From NCBI GenBank assembly GCA_012962365.1, contig DTXR01000371.1, positions 1-5,984 on the forward strand: DNA of 5,984 nucleotides, written 5' to 3'. This DNA comes from Chromatiaceae bacterium (lineage in GTDB: Bacteria > Pseudomonadota > Gammaproteobacteria > Chromatiales > Chromatiaceae). The notes under the pieces are model-generated. The model saw nothing but the letters and a program-made list of their open reading frames with translations. It searched no databases and had not been told where the DNA came from. Shown here piece after piece: positions 1 through 5,905 of the stretch. Made by a program: the position numbers and the translations under genes. Position 1 is the stretch's first letter, and the number at the start of each line of letters is the position of its first letter.

Positions 1-1
1 C

Positions 2-100
2 GATCTCATCGATGCCTACATCGACCTGAAGATGGAAGAAGTCACGCGCCTGCGCATGACCACCCATCCGGTGGAATTCGATATGTATTACAGCTTGTAA
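2..100 (+). CDS. glnA: Glutamine synthetase type I, C-terminal end (partial)
   Basis: Only the last 32 codons and the TAA stop lie in the window; the rest is upstream of base 1. The visible peptide runs from [10 protein letters not shown] to the terminal EFDMYYSL. The stretch [15 protein letters not shown] is the characteristic C-terminus of proteobacterial type I glutamine synthetase (E. coli ends RMTPHPVEFELYYSV). The enzyme is a cytoplasmic dodecamer that makes glutamine from glutamate, ammonia and ATP. In the dodecamer this C-terminal tail forms the helical thong that inserts into the partner ring. In many relatives the enzyme is controlled by adenylylation, but that site lies outside this fragment. 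The [13 protein letters not shown] variant is typical of beta- and gammaproteobacteria. A strong terminator follows immediately. Confidence 0.95.
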   Translation, partial: DLIDAYIDLKMEEVTRLRMTTHPVEFDMYYSL

Positions 101-113
101 TCTCATCTTGAAA

Positions 114-156
114 GATCAACGAAAAACGCTCCTTCGGGAGCGTTTTTCGTTTGATC
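114..156 (+). terminator. Rho-independent terminator downstream of glnA
   Basis: A long hairpin starts 13 nt after the glnA stop. The left arm is 114-132, the loop TTCG is 133-136, and the right arm is 137-156. The arms pair along 19 positions with a single extra T in the right arm. The core is AACGCTCC-TTCG-GGAGCGTT, closed by C and G as in the very stable cUUCGg tetraloop. A run of Ts (143-147) lies in the right arm and is matched by As on the left, so the structure could act in both directions. It sits where glnA transcription should end. Confidence 0.9.
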
Positions 157-167
157 GGAATAGACCA

Positions 168-506
168 ATGACCTATTTGAAAGACACCATCCACGCTTGG
201 GGCGGGCCAGATTTCGAGGCTGTACTGAAGGAAGAACTGCAGAACCTAGGCCTGGCTGGCCTCCCCCTGCAACAAGGGCTGTCATCCAGCAGTGTCGCCC
301 TGGATGACAAGCTTCAGGTGGTGCTGCTGAGCATCGGGGATGATGACGACCGGATCATGGTCACAGCCAGCTTGTTCTACACCGGTATCGTGGCCGGCTG
401 CAGCTGCGCCGACGACCCCAGCGCGGTGGAAGAGCAGAATGAGCATTGCGAGGTGTCCGTTGAAATCCTGAAATCAACGGGTGCAGCGTCCATCGAACTG
501 CGCTGA
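168..506 (+). CDS. Conserved hypothetical protein, 112 aa, CxC motif
   Basis: A small acidic soluble protein without signal peptide or membrane segment. The ATG at 168 is chosen because the same frame can only be extended to a TTG at 108, which would put the N-terminus inside the glnA terminator; the peptide from there is low quality. No strong Shine-Dalgarno sequence precedes 168. The protein opens MTYLKDTIHAWGG, has an LPLQQGLSSSS segment near residues 32-41, a predicted beta-rich middle, and the motif GCSCADDP around residues 77-84, with a third Cys about 15 residues later. The CxC plus a later Cys could bind a metal, but this is inference. I recall similar short proteins in proteobacteria with the same GCSCADDP block, but no assigned function. 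It is probably transcribed from its own promoter or by readthrough from glnA. Confidence 0.8.
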   Translation: MTYLKDTIHAWGGPDFEAVLKEELQNLGLAGLPLQQGLSSSSVALDDKLQVVLLSIGDDDDRIMVTASLFYTGIVAGCSCADDPSAVEEQNEHCEVSVEILKSTGAASIELR

Positions 507-525
507 GAAATTCCCTGTTCATCCT

Positions 526-546
526 ACTGCCGCCAGCAGCGGCAGT
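526..546 (+). terminator. Hairpin after the 112-aa gene, possible weak terminator
   Basis: A perfect 8-bp stem, ACTGCCGC (526-533) and GCGGCAGT (539-546), with a 5-nt loop, lies 19 nt after the stop codon of the upstream gene. The position and GC-rich stem suit a terminator, but no T-run follows. It may be a weak terminator, an mRNA 3'-end stabiliser or chance. Confidence 0.45.
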
Positions 547-660
547 CACTTCACCCCTTAAGCCTTTCCTCTACTGGCCGATAGAAGTCAAAGGCATTCT
601 AACGCAACGGTTTCGGGGCAAGCACCAACGCAGTCAAAAGCACTCTTGATGTAAACGAAA

Positions 661-664
661 GGAG
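661..664 (+). promoter_or_regulatory. Shine-Dalgarno site of the exported-protein gene
   Basis: AAAGGAG (658-664) sits 7 nt before the ATG at 672. It fixes the start of the frameshifted exported-protein gene and supports that gene having once been translated from here. Confidence 0.7.
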
Positions 665-671
665 CGAAAAC

Positions 672-1520
672 ATGAAAAACACGATATTCCTCGGTATGCT
701 TTGTGCCATTCCGGCATTCCTGTTAGCCGATTCGGCTTTGGCTGAAGGCAAATTGGAAAATCCGAAGAACAATTCCTTTCAAAGCGGCATCGGTATCTTT
801 TCGGGATGGCACTGTGACGCGGAAAAATCGAGATAGTCGTCGACGATCGCCCTGCAAAAACGGCCGCTTATGGCTCTGCACGCAATGATACCAAAAGCAT
901 TTGTGGTGATACCGACAATGGCTTTGGTTTGTTGTTTGCTTTCAATATTTTTGGTCCTGGAATTCATAGGGTGCGAGCACTTGCCGATGGAGTCGAATTC
1001 GACAGCGCCACCTTCAGCGTGGACTTCCTAGAGTCTAGGTTATATCAGAAGTCTGTCATCCTGGGTGGATGTTTCTGTACCGGATCTTGGGAAAAAGGCC
1101 ACTTTGATATGGCAGGAAAGCATGCAGGGATATGTGATTTCCAATGTTCGGGATCTGGAATACTCACTGGAAGATGTATTTTACGCTACAGTGGGCGATT
1201 GGTCAGGCAACTGGCAATCGGCAAGCACTGCGGGTGGCGCTTTCAGCATGACACTGGACAGGATTCAGATACCCGGAAGGGGCGAGACCCTGCAACCAAA
1301 AAACATTACCATCAGCAATACCGGCTGTGCCGAAAAATCGCTGCGAACCACACCCATTCTGAGCCTGGATGACCTGTCTAGCGATGTCATCATGAAAGAT
1401 GGCTCCGAAGTGGACATCAAGTTCATGGCAACAGAAACGCTGAGCGCGATCACGGGTGTGTTCACGTTCAAATCCGGTGCCTGCAAAGGACTTGATGGTA
1501 CCTTCAGTGTTCTGAAATAG
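672..1520 (+). pseudogene. Exported hypothetical protein, broken by two compensating frameshifts
   Basis: The gene has a good ribosome site, an ATG at 672 and a classic Sec signal peptide: Lys at residue 2, a hydrophobic core, then ADSALA with cleavage expected after Ala24. The opening frame reads to a TAG at 834-836, giving only 54 aa. Protein-like sequence continues in the -1 frame from about 827 (IEIVVDDRPAKTAAYG..., CGDTDNGFGLLF, VRALADGVEFDSATF) to about 1030. It then returns to the first frame (LGYIRSL, LGKKATLIWQES) and stays open to the TAG at 1518-1520. One lost base and one gained base leave 849 nt, enough for 282 aa. The pattern of an SGIGIFSGW block, a CGDTDNGFG block and a C-terminal domain resembles hypothetical exported proteins I recall from other proteobacteria. 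No function is known to me. The mature protein would be periplasmic or extracellular. Two sequencing errors would give the same picture, so it may be intact in the living strain. Confidence 0.75.
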
Positions 1521-1522
1521 CG

Positions 1523-1544
1523 GAACGGCTTCTTGATTCCGTTC
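1523..1544. terminator. Weak hairpin between convergent genes
   Basis: GAACGG (1523-1528) pairs with CCGTTC (1539-1544) across a 10-nt loop, in the 22-nt gap between the convergent pseudogene and the DUF533 gene. The right arm overlaps two bases of the DUF533 stop codon. There is no T-run on either strand, so this is only a positional candidate for a shared terminator. Confidence 0.25.
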
Positions 1545-2253
1545 AGGAATACAGCTTTGGCACCTGCAGTTGCTCGTGCAGTCCATTCACTTCAGATGGG
1601 TTGAGCCCCATGCCCTGCGCCAACTCGTGCAGGTACCGGGCTTCCGGGCTGGTATCCAGGTCGATGGCCATCAGGGAAGCCAAATAGACCTGCGCTTCCA
1701 TACCCCGAGGAACACTGCGTACGAAGGCATCAATATCCACAGGCGCAGCCAGCTCATCCTGCACGAAGGCCACTTCCTCCGGCGTGATGTCATCACCCAA
1801 CCCATCGATGATATGCCGCTGCTCCTCGTCATCCACCCGACCATCCGCCTTGGCAGCAACAATCATGGCACGGATCATGATGGCGGCCTGTTCATTGGCC
1901 TGCTCAGGTTCAACCCTGGGTTCGATATCCGCCAGCTGCATTCCGGGAGGGGCGGTGCCAAACTGTTTCATGGCAGCACCGATAAGGTCACCCAAGCCGC
2001 CGGCCGATTTACCTCCGCCACCCAGCAGTCCACCGAGAAGATCTGCCATGCCGCCGGCGGTCGATGCGGATGCACCGCCACCCAGCAGACCACCGAGCAA
2101 ATCACCCATGCCACTCCTGGAACCACCTTGTTGCGGGCTGCCTCCACCCAATGCTGATTCCAGTACCGAACCAAGAATATTCGAGCCGGAACCTTTGGAA
2201 AGCGCACCACTGTTGAGCAGGCTGCCCAGTATTTTCATTGCATCGATAGCCAT
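1543..2253 (-). CDS. DUF533 family protein (YebE-like), TerB-like C-terminal domain
   Basis: A 236-aa protein starting at an ATG preceded by a strong GGAGGG ribosome site. Residues 1-100 are Gly/Ser/Ala-rich and carry two copies of the motif DLLGGLLGGG (51-60 and 71-80), preceded by amphipathic segments such as AMKILGSLLNSGALS. Residues 118-236 form an all-helical TerB-like domain. It contains AAKADGRVDDEE (133-144), whose acidic DGxxDxxE pattern is typical of the TerB fold, and MAIDLDTSPEARYLHELAQ (195-213). This architecture matches DUF533; E. coli YebE is of similar size and is described as an inner-membrane protein. The Gly-rich part may associate with the membrane, but no clean transmembrane helix is visible. 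Function is unknown; family members are often called tellurite resistance TerB proteins, a label that should not be taken as tested function. It lies 71 nt after moaE on the same strand. Confidence 0.88.
   Translation of the reverse strand: MAIDAMKILGSLLNSGALSKGSGSNILGSVLESALGGGSPQQGGSRSGMGDLLGGLLGGGASASTAGGMADLLGGLLGGGGKSAGGLGDLIGAAMKQFGTAPPGMQLADIEPRVEPEQANEQAAIMIRAMIVAAKADGRVDDEEQRHIIDGLGDDITPEEVAFVQDELAAPVDIDAFVRSVPRGMEAQVYLASLMAIDLDTSPEARYLHELAQGMGLNPSEVNGLHEQLQVPKLYS
2015..2112. repeat. Imperfect 38-bp tandem-type repeat with 60-bp period inside the DUF533 gene
   Basis: Bases 2015-2052 and 2075-2112 are identical at 33 of 38 positions, exactly 60 bp apart. They encode the two (M)xDLLGGLLGGGG units. 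The 60-bp offset is a whole number of codons, so an internal duplication of about 20 codons is the simplest origin. Confidence 0.7.
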
Positions 2254-2255
2254 CG

Positions 2256-2264
2256 TATCCCTCC
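2256..2264 (-). promoter_or_regulatory. Shine-Dalgarno site of the DUF533 gene
   Basis: On the minus strand TCGGAGGGAT lies just before the ATG at 2253, with GGAGGG as a near-ideal ribosome site about 5 nt from the start codon. It decides the start. Confidence 0.75.
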
Positions 2265-2282
2265 GAATTAGGTAAATAACTG

Positions 2283-2288
2283 ATTATC
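2283..2288 (-). promoter_or_regulatory. Possible -10 box for the DUF533 gene
   Basis: GATAAT on the minus strand, 30 nt upstream of the DUF533 start, in the AT-rich 71-nt gap after moaE. No convincing -35 hexamer is found at 16-18 nt; TTGCGC occurs 20 nt upstream, which is too far. The gene may equally be read from the moaE transcript. Confidence 0.25.
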
Positions 2289-2324
2289 CGATCTCACGCT
2301 ACTACAAAGCGCAAAGAAATACAC

Positions 2325-2777
2325 TCACCATTTCGCTTCGGCATCCTTGTCGCAATGGCGCGCTTCCACCCAACGTTCTCCGTCGGTAGTCTGTTCCTTT
2401 TTCCAGAAAGGTGCACGGGTCTTAAGATAATCAATGACAAACTCACAGGCGCGAAATGCCTCTCCCCGGTGCCGGCTGGCCACCATTACCAGCACGATGG
2501 GATCTTCAGGCGCCAGCTCGCCCACGCGATGGATCACCCGTATGCCTTCCAGATTCCAACGTGACTCTGCTTCGTCCACGATGGCAGCGAGTGCTTTTTC
2601 GGTCATGCCGGGGTAGTGTTCCAGGGTCATGGTGCGGACTTCATCGTCCTCGTTGATGTCCCGCATCAAGCCAAGAAAGGTCACTACGGCGCCAATACGA
2701 GGATTCCCCTGGCGCAATTTGTGCTCCTCCTTCGCAGTATCGAAGCATTCAGTTTGAACAGCGATCATCTTTTGCAT
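2325..2777 (-). CDS. moaE: Molybdopterin synthase catalytic subunit MoaE
   Basis: The large subunit of molybdopterin synthase inserts the dithiolene sulfurs into cyclic pyranopterin monophosphate (precursor Z), using thiocarboxylated MoaD as donor. The complex is a cytoplasmic MoaD2-MoaE2 heterotetramer. The protein is 150 aa, the same length as E. coli MoaE. It has GAVVTFLGLMRD (29-40), TLEHYPGMTEKAL (51-63), SRHRGEAF (101-108) and YLKTRAPFWKKE (117-128). Arg39, His103, Arg104, Lys119 and Lys126 fall at the E. coli numbering, so the active site looks intact. The ATG at 2777 is 8 nt past the cbbQ/norQ stop and has only a weak ribosome site; an in-frame ATG at 2768 is an alternative. The close spacing suggests translational coupling to the upstream gene. 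moaD and the other moa genes are not in the window. Confidence 0.95.
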   Translation of the reverse strand: MQKMIAVQTECFDTAKEEHKLRQGNPRIGAVVTFLGLMRDINEDDEVRTMTLEHYPGMTEKALAAIVDEAESRWNLEGIRVIHRVGELAPEDPIVLVMVASRHRGEAFRACEFVIDYLKTRAPFWKKEQTTDGERWVEARHCDKDAEAKW

Positions 2778-2785
2778 GGCATATC

Positions 2786-3604
2786 TCAGAACAATGAGGC
2801 GCTCAGCTCGTTTACCGCTGAGAGCATATCCAGATCGTCGGTGAGCGCCTGAGCAATGGCACTGCGACAGGCTACAACCGGCGCGATATCCGCCGCCATC
2901 AGCTTGGCGGCATGCACCAACAGGCGCGTGGAGGCGCCTTCGTCCAGCCCCTGGCCCTTCAAATTCCTTGTCATCTGGGCAAACTTTACCAGCTGGCGGG
3001 CCATGGCTGCATCGACGCCGGATTCCTTTTCCACGATCTTCTGCTCCAGCGCCGTGTCCGGATAATCAAATTCCAGCGCCACGAAACGCTGGCGGGTCGA
3101 TTGCTTCAGATCCTTGAGTACCGACTGATAGCCTGGGTTGTAGGACATGGCCAGGCAGAACTCTGATGGCGCCTCCAGCAACTCACCCACCTTCTCCATG
3201 GGTAAAACCCGCCTGTCGTCACCCAGGGGGTGTATGACCACGGTGGTGTCCTTGCGCGCCTCGACGACCTCGTCCAGATAGCAGATGCTGCCGTTGCGCA
3301 CCGCGCGCGCCAGCGGGCCATCCACCCAGACCGTCTCGCCGCCCTTCACGAGGAAGCGCCCCACAAGATCGGAAGCCGTCAGGTCATCATGGCAGGAAAC
3401 AGTGAGCAACGGCCGCTGCAGCCGCCAGGCCATGTGTTCCATGAAACGGGTCTTGCCGCAACCCGTCGGCCCCTTGAGCAGGACAGGCAGACGGTTCCTG
3501 TAGGCCGCTTCGAATACAGCGATTTCATCGCCTACGGATTCGTAATAAGGCTCTTCGGAAAAAACATATTCTTCAGGGGTGAGGCTGCGGGCATGGTCAC
3601 TCAC
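2786..3604 (-). CDS. CbbQ/NirQ/NorQ/GpvN family MoxR-type AAA+ ATPase
   Basis: A 272-aa single AAA+ domain protein, full length for the family. Visible motifs are Walker A GPTGCGKT (45-52), Walker B ICYLDE (107-112) followed by VVEARKDT, the sensor-1 segment SYNPGYQS (154-161), the arginine-finger region [11 protein letters not shown] (169-179) and the sensor-2 segment GASTRLL (223-229). The blocks [11 protein letters not shown] and YYESVGDEI are family signatures. Members work with a VWA-domain partner: CbbO in activating Rubisco, or NorD in maturing nitric oxide reductase. Neither partner nor either target enzyme is in the window, so cbbQ and norQ cannot be told apart and no symbol is given. 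The start is a GTG at 3604; no ATG is available in frame upstream, and the next internal Met (55) is past Walker A. The upstream gap is 89 nt and moaE follows after 8 nt. Confidence 0.93.
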   Translation of the reverse strand: MSDHARSLTPEEYVFSEEPYYESVGDEIAVFEAAYRNRLPVLLKGPTGCGKTRFMEHMAWRLQRPLLTVSCHDDLTASDLVGRFLVKGGETVWVDGPLARAVRNGSICYLDEVVEARKDTTVVIHPLGDDRRVLPMEKVGELLEAPSEFCLAMSYNPGYQSVLKDLKQSTRQRFVALEFDYPDTALEQKIVEKESGVDAAMARQLVKFAQMTRNLKGQGLDEGASTRLLVHAAKLMAADIAPVVACRSAIAQALTDDLDMLSAVNELSASLF

Positions 3605-3654
3605 GGGTTTTCTCGCATAGGGTTTTGATGCTGCATAGTGTAGCCTGATTCCAC

Positions 3655-3682
3655 CCCCGAGTTTTACCAGGCAAAGTCGGGG
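3655..3682. terminator. Hairpin between the cyclase gene and the AAA+ gene
   Basis: CCCCGA (3655-3660) pairs with TCGGGG (3677-3682), and TTT/AAA can extend the stem past one mismatch. It lies 12 nt downstream of the cyclase stop. The T-rich side (ATTTT) falls on the + strand side, so for the minus-strand cyclase mRNA there is a hairpin without a U-tract. It could attenuate rather than end transcription between the two genes. Confidence 0.35.
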
Positions 3683-3693
3683 ATTTTGAATGT

Positions 3694-5511
3694 CTACCCA
3701 GGTTCGACATATCGGGATTTCAAATGTGAATGTGTTTCATCGATCAGGCTATGCACACGGTTCTTGCCCTTCCGCTTGGCGATCAGCATCGCCAGATCCG
3801 CCCGCCTGACCAAGCTCTCCGGTTCATCCGTACCCAGCAATTCCGTAACGCCAAAACTGGCAGTAACTTTCTCCCCACCCGAAAAAGAGCTGGTTTCCAG
3901 CAACGCTCTCAGCTTTTCCGCCAGCTGTACTGCCCCCGAGCGATCGGTTTCCGGTAACAACACGATAAATTCTTCGCCACCCCAACGCGAGAACGCATCG
4001 GCGCCGCGCAGACCCTCCTGAACGACTGCGGCAATTTCCTTCAGTATCTGGTCGCCCAGCAAGTGGCCGCGAGTGTCATTGATGGTCTTGAAATTATCTA
4101 CATCAAACATGATTACCGATAAGGGATGATGATACCGGGTGTATTTTTCAAGTTCTTCCTTGAGCAGGGACTCGAACTTCTGGCGGTTGTAGATTCCCGT
4201 CAGGCTGTCGATCGTCGCCTGAACGGACAGCGCCTTGTTGATGCTCTGCAACTCCATCTTCTTCGCCTGGTGCCCCAGGATGAGTGTCAGCAGGGCCGCG
4301 ATGAAAAACACTGCCGGCACAAAACTGGGAATGGTGGCGAACTTTTCCGGCTTGACAGGCGGCGGCTGGGGCCGGGTAGGCACTCCAAGCTTCTGCAATA
4401 AGCCAATAGCGGAGTAGGTCGTATAGATATCACCGCCATATTGGCCGCTCGGTGATCGCAGGGACATGACATACTTGCTGATCCCGTGCGTGTCCACACG
4501 ATTCAGATACTGCATATCTTTGAGCAGCCAGATAATCAGATGTGTCGCCTTGATTGATGGCTTTTGCTTTTGTTGCTCGCTGTAGCGTGAAAACGCTCCA
4601 AATTCAGGTAGATAGTAGTTCTGCACGAGGTAGTCGAACAGGTGATCCATGTCAATCAGCTCGCTAACCTCTTGCCGTCTGGCAGGCATATCGCCATTGA
4701 CGCTATCCAGCAGGGAGATGAAAGCCCTAAATACATTGTAACTGTCGTTCACCGAAGCATCTGGCTGCTGACGATAGCCGCCGCTTGTGGGGTCATATAC
4801 TGAGCTTACAAACGTCCGGATTCCCTGGCTCAGCCGTGGAGGAAAGGGCTTCTTCATATGCTGGTGGAGGATATCCAGCGCGCGAGCGGCAAATGAGGTG
4901 CATTTCAGACTGGAATCCGTCCCGAAGGCGGGATAGTGCTCGTCCCAGAAGCCGCCATCCGGATTCTGATGCACAGCGATGAAGTTCCAGATACGCTCCA
5001 GATCGATACGGGGGTCATCCAGCAAGCCCAGCGCTTCCAGGATCATCAAAGCATCCATAGTTGGGCGTACACCGACTGGCTCGTGGGGCAACGTCTTGAA
5101 GCCGGCATACTTCCCGACTTTCCCATAACCTACCCTGCTCAAATCGGGCTGGTAAAGGCCCATCACGTACCCTGCAACCGCATGGCGATTGATATTCTGC
5201 AACCCCCCCAAGTCACGCAGGGTGGTGATTGCGTACCGGGTGCCGCGCAAGGTACTGTCGTTGAGCTGGGAAGGCTCAAACAACATGTCAGGATTCGCCA
5301 CAAAAAAGCCCGCAGGATTCTGGCGATTCACGATCCACTGGATCGTGGTGCCGGGCGTGTAATAGATATTGTTTTCCCGGTAGGCTTCCATCGCCTGCTG
5401 GTATTGCACCTGCCGCTGGGAATACGTCAAAGCGTCATCTGCGATTTTCCATTGAAAAAAAACGGCAAATGCCACTAGCAACCCCGCCAATAGCAATAAA
5501 AGTCTGTTCAC
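3694..5511 (-). CDS. Membrane diguanylate cyclase (GGDEF) with periplasmic alpha/alpha-toroid-like sensor
   Basis: A 605-aa protein. Order: membrane helix or signal anchor (4-20); a large region (about 45-377) of helix pairs with Gly-aromatic turns; a Pro-rich linker (378-390); a second membrane helix (395-413); a short signalling helix (414-432); and a GGDEF domain (about 433-588). The GGDEF domain has DSLTGIYNR (435-443), [11 protein letters not shown] (469-479) with metal ligand Asp470, the inhibitory-site motif RGAD (502-505) and GGEEF (511-515). It should therefore make c-di-GMP from two GTP and be feedback-inhibited. The sensor carries repeats such as [15 protein letters not shown] (176-190), [13 protein letters not shown] (234-246) and [14 protein letters not shown] (348-361), resembling prenyltransferase beta-subunit/squalene-cyclase repeats. 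No DxDD cyclase motif is seen, so binding rather than catalysis is likely. The start is a GTG at 5511 with AGGGGAG 9 nt upstream. Confidence 0.92.
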   Translation of the reverse strand: MNRLLLLLAGLLVAFAVFFQWKIADDALTYSQRQVQYQQAMEAYRENNIYYTPGTTIQWIVNRQNPAGFFVANPDMLFEPSQLNDSTLRGTRYAITTLRDLGGLQNINRHAVAGYVMGLYQPDLSRVGYGKVGKYAGFKTLPHEPVGVRPTMDALMILEALGLLDDPRIDLERIWNFIAVHQNPDGGFWDEHYPAFGTDSSLKCTSFAARALDILHQHMKKPFPPRLSQGIRTFVSSVYDPTSGGYRQQPDASVNDSYNVFRAFISLLDSVNGDMPARRQEVSELIDMDHLFDYLVQNYYLPEFGAFSRYSEQQKQKPSIKATHLIIWLLKDMQYLNRVDTHGISKYVMSLRSPSGQYGGDIYTTYSAIGLLQKLGVPTRPQPPPVKPEKFATIPSFVPAVFFIAALLTLILGHQAKKMELQSINKALSVQATIDSLTGIYNRQKFESLLKEELEKYTRYHHPLSVIMFDVDNFKTINDTRGHLLGDQILKEIAAVVQEGLRGADAFSRWGGEEFIVLLPETDRSGAVQLAEKLRALLETSSFSGGEKVTASFGVTELLGTDEPESLVRRADLAMLIAKRKGKNRVHSLIDETHSHLKSRYVEPG

Positions 5512-5520
5512 TATCGATCA

Positions 5521-5527
5521 CTCCCCT
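5521..5527 (-). promoter_or_regulatory. Shine-Dalgarno site of the diguanylate cyclase gene
   Basis: On the minus strand AGGGGAG lies 9 nt before the GTG codon at 5511. It supports GTG as the start and places the first membrane helix at residue 4. Confidence 0.65.
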
Positions 5528-5553
5528 GCAACCGTTTGCCGGCATTGCAAGAA

Positions 5554-5559
5554 ATTATC
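5554..5559 (-). promoter_or_regulatory. Possible -10 box for the diguanylate cyclase gene
   Basis: GATAAT on the minus strand lies 42 nt upstream of the GTG start. At 17 nt spacing the -35 position reads GAAATA, a poor match, so if this is a promoter it would need an activator. The palindrome at 5584-5598 sits just upstream of that -35 position. Confidence 0.25.
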
Positions 5560-5583
5560 GTCCATGTATAAATCTGTATTTCG

Positions 5584-5598
5584 GCATGGAATCCATGC
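5584..5598. promoter_or_regulatory. 15-bp palindrome, candidate operator
   Basis: GCATGGA (5584-5590), a central A, and TCCATGC (5592-5598) are perfect inverted repeats, 73 nt upstream of the cyclase start. Length and symmetry suit a dimeric regulator site. The half-site TCCATG recurs at 5561-5566. No regulator is identified. Confidence 0.4.
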
Positions 5599-5874
5599 GC
5601 GAACTTCTCGAATGATACAGGAATAAATACGGCCGAGAAGAACTACCCCAATTTTTCCTTAATTGTTCCTTCCGTCAGCAAGTCCAACACAATCAGTACC
5701 GTAAAAAAATAGCAGACTAAAATGCCAGGTTTTTCCTGAGCATACGACACATCTATTAGCATATTGGAAAATTCGATTATAGAAGCATAGCGATTCAGGA
5801 CGAACGAGAGTATTGTAAGCACATCTAAATGCGGGCCTGCGCCTGCGGGGGTGTGTTTTTGCTCGAATCAGCCC

Positions 5875-5905
5875 CGAAACCAAGATTCCCGGCCTTTCGG
5901 TTTCG
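5875..5905 (+). other. Inverted repeat in the leader of the rightward gene
   Basis: CGAAACC (5875-5881) pairs with GGTTTCG (5899-5905) across 17 nt. An alternative small hairpin, CGGT-TTCG-ACCG (5898-5909), shares the right arm, so the two structures are mutually exclusive. They lie 50-80 nt before the ATG at 5956 and could be a leader structure, but no known riboswitch class is recognised. Confidence 0.35.

Noticed and set aside
108..167. TTG start at 108 for the 112-aa protein
   Set aside because: It would start in the glnA terminator and translate the hairpin itself, giving an Arg-rich extension. The ATG at 168 starts where the recognisable conserved sequence begins.
815..836. Programmed -1 frameshift at the A5 run
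   Set aside because: The local sequence permits a slip, but there is no canonical X XXY YYZ heptamer, and an opposite shift is also needed near 1033. Mutation or sequencing error is simpler.
929..1372. 147-aa open frame on the + strand taken as a separate gene
   Set aside because: Only its first third, up to about 1030, is protein-like, and that part is the middle segment of the frameshifted exported protein. The rest is an out-of-frame shadow of the 3' segment.
1558..1573. Sigma-54-like promoter TGGCAC...TTGC on the + strand
   Set aside because: The spacing is one base too long (6 instead of 5 between the blocks), and it lies inside the 3' end of the DUF533 gene with no + strand gene downstream.
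1570..2275. Long + strand open frames opposite the DUF533 gene
   Set aside because: They are shadows created by the GC-rich, Gly-rich coding sequence on the other strand. Their translations are Pro/Ser-rich and lack ribosome sites.
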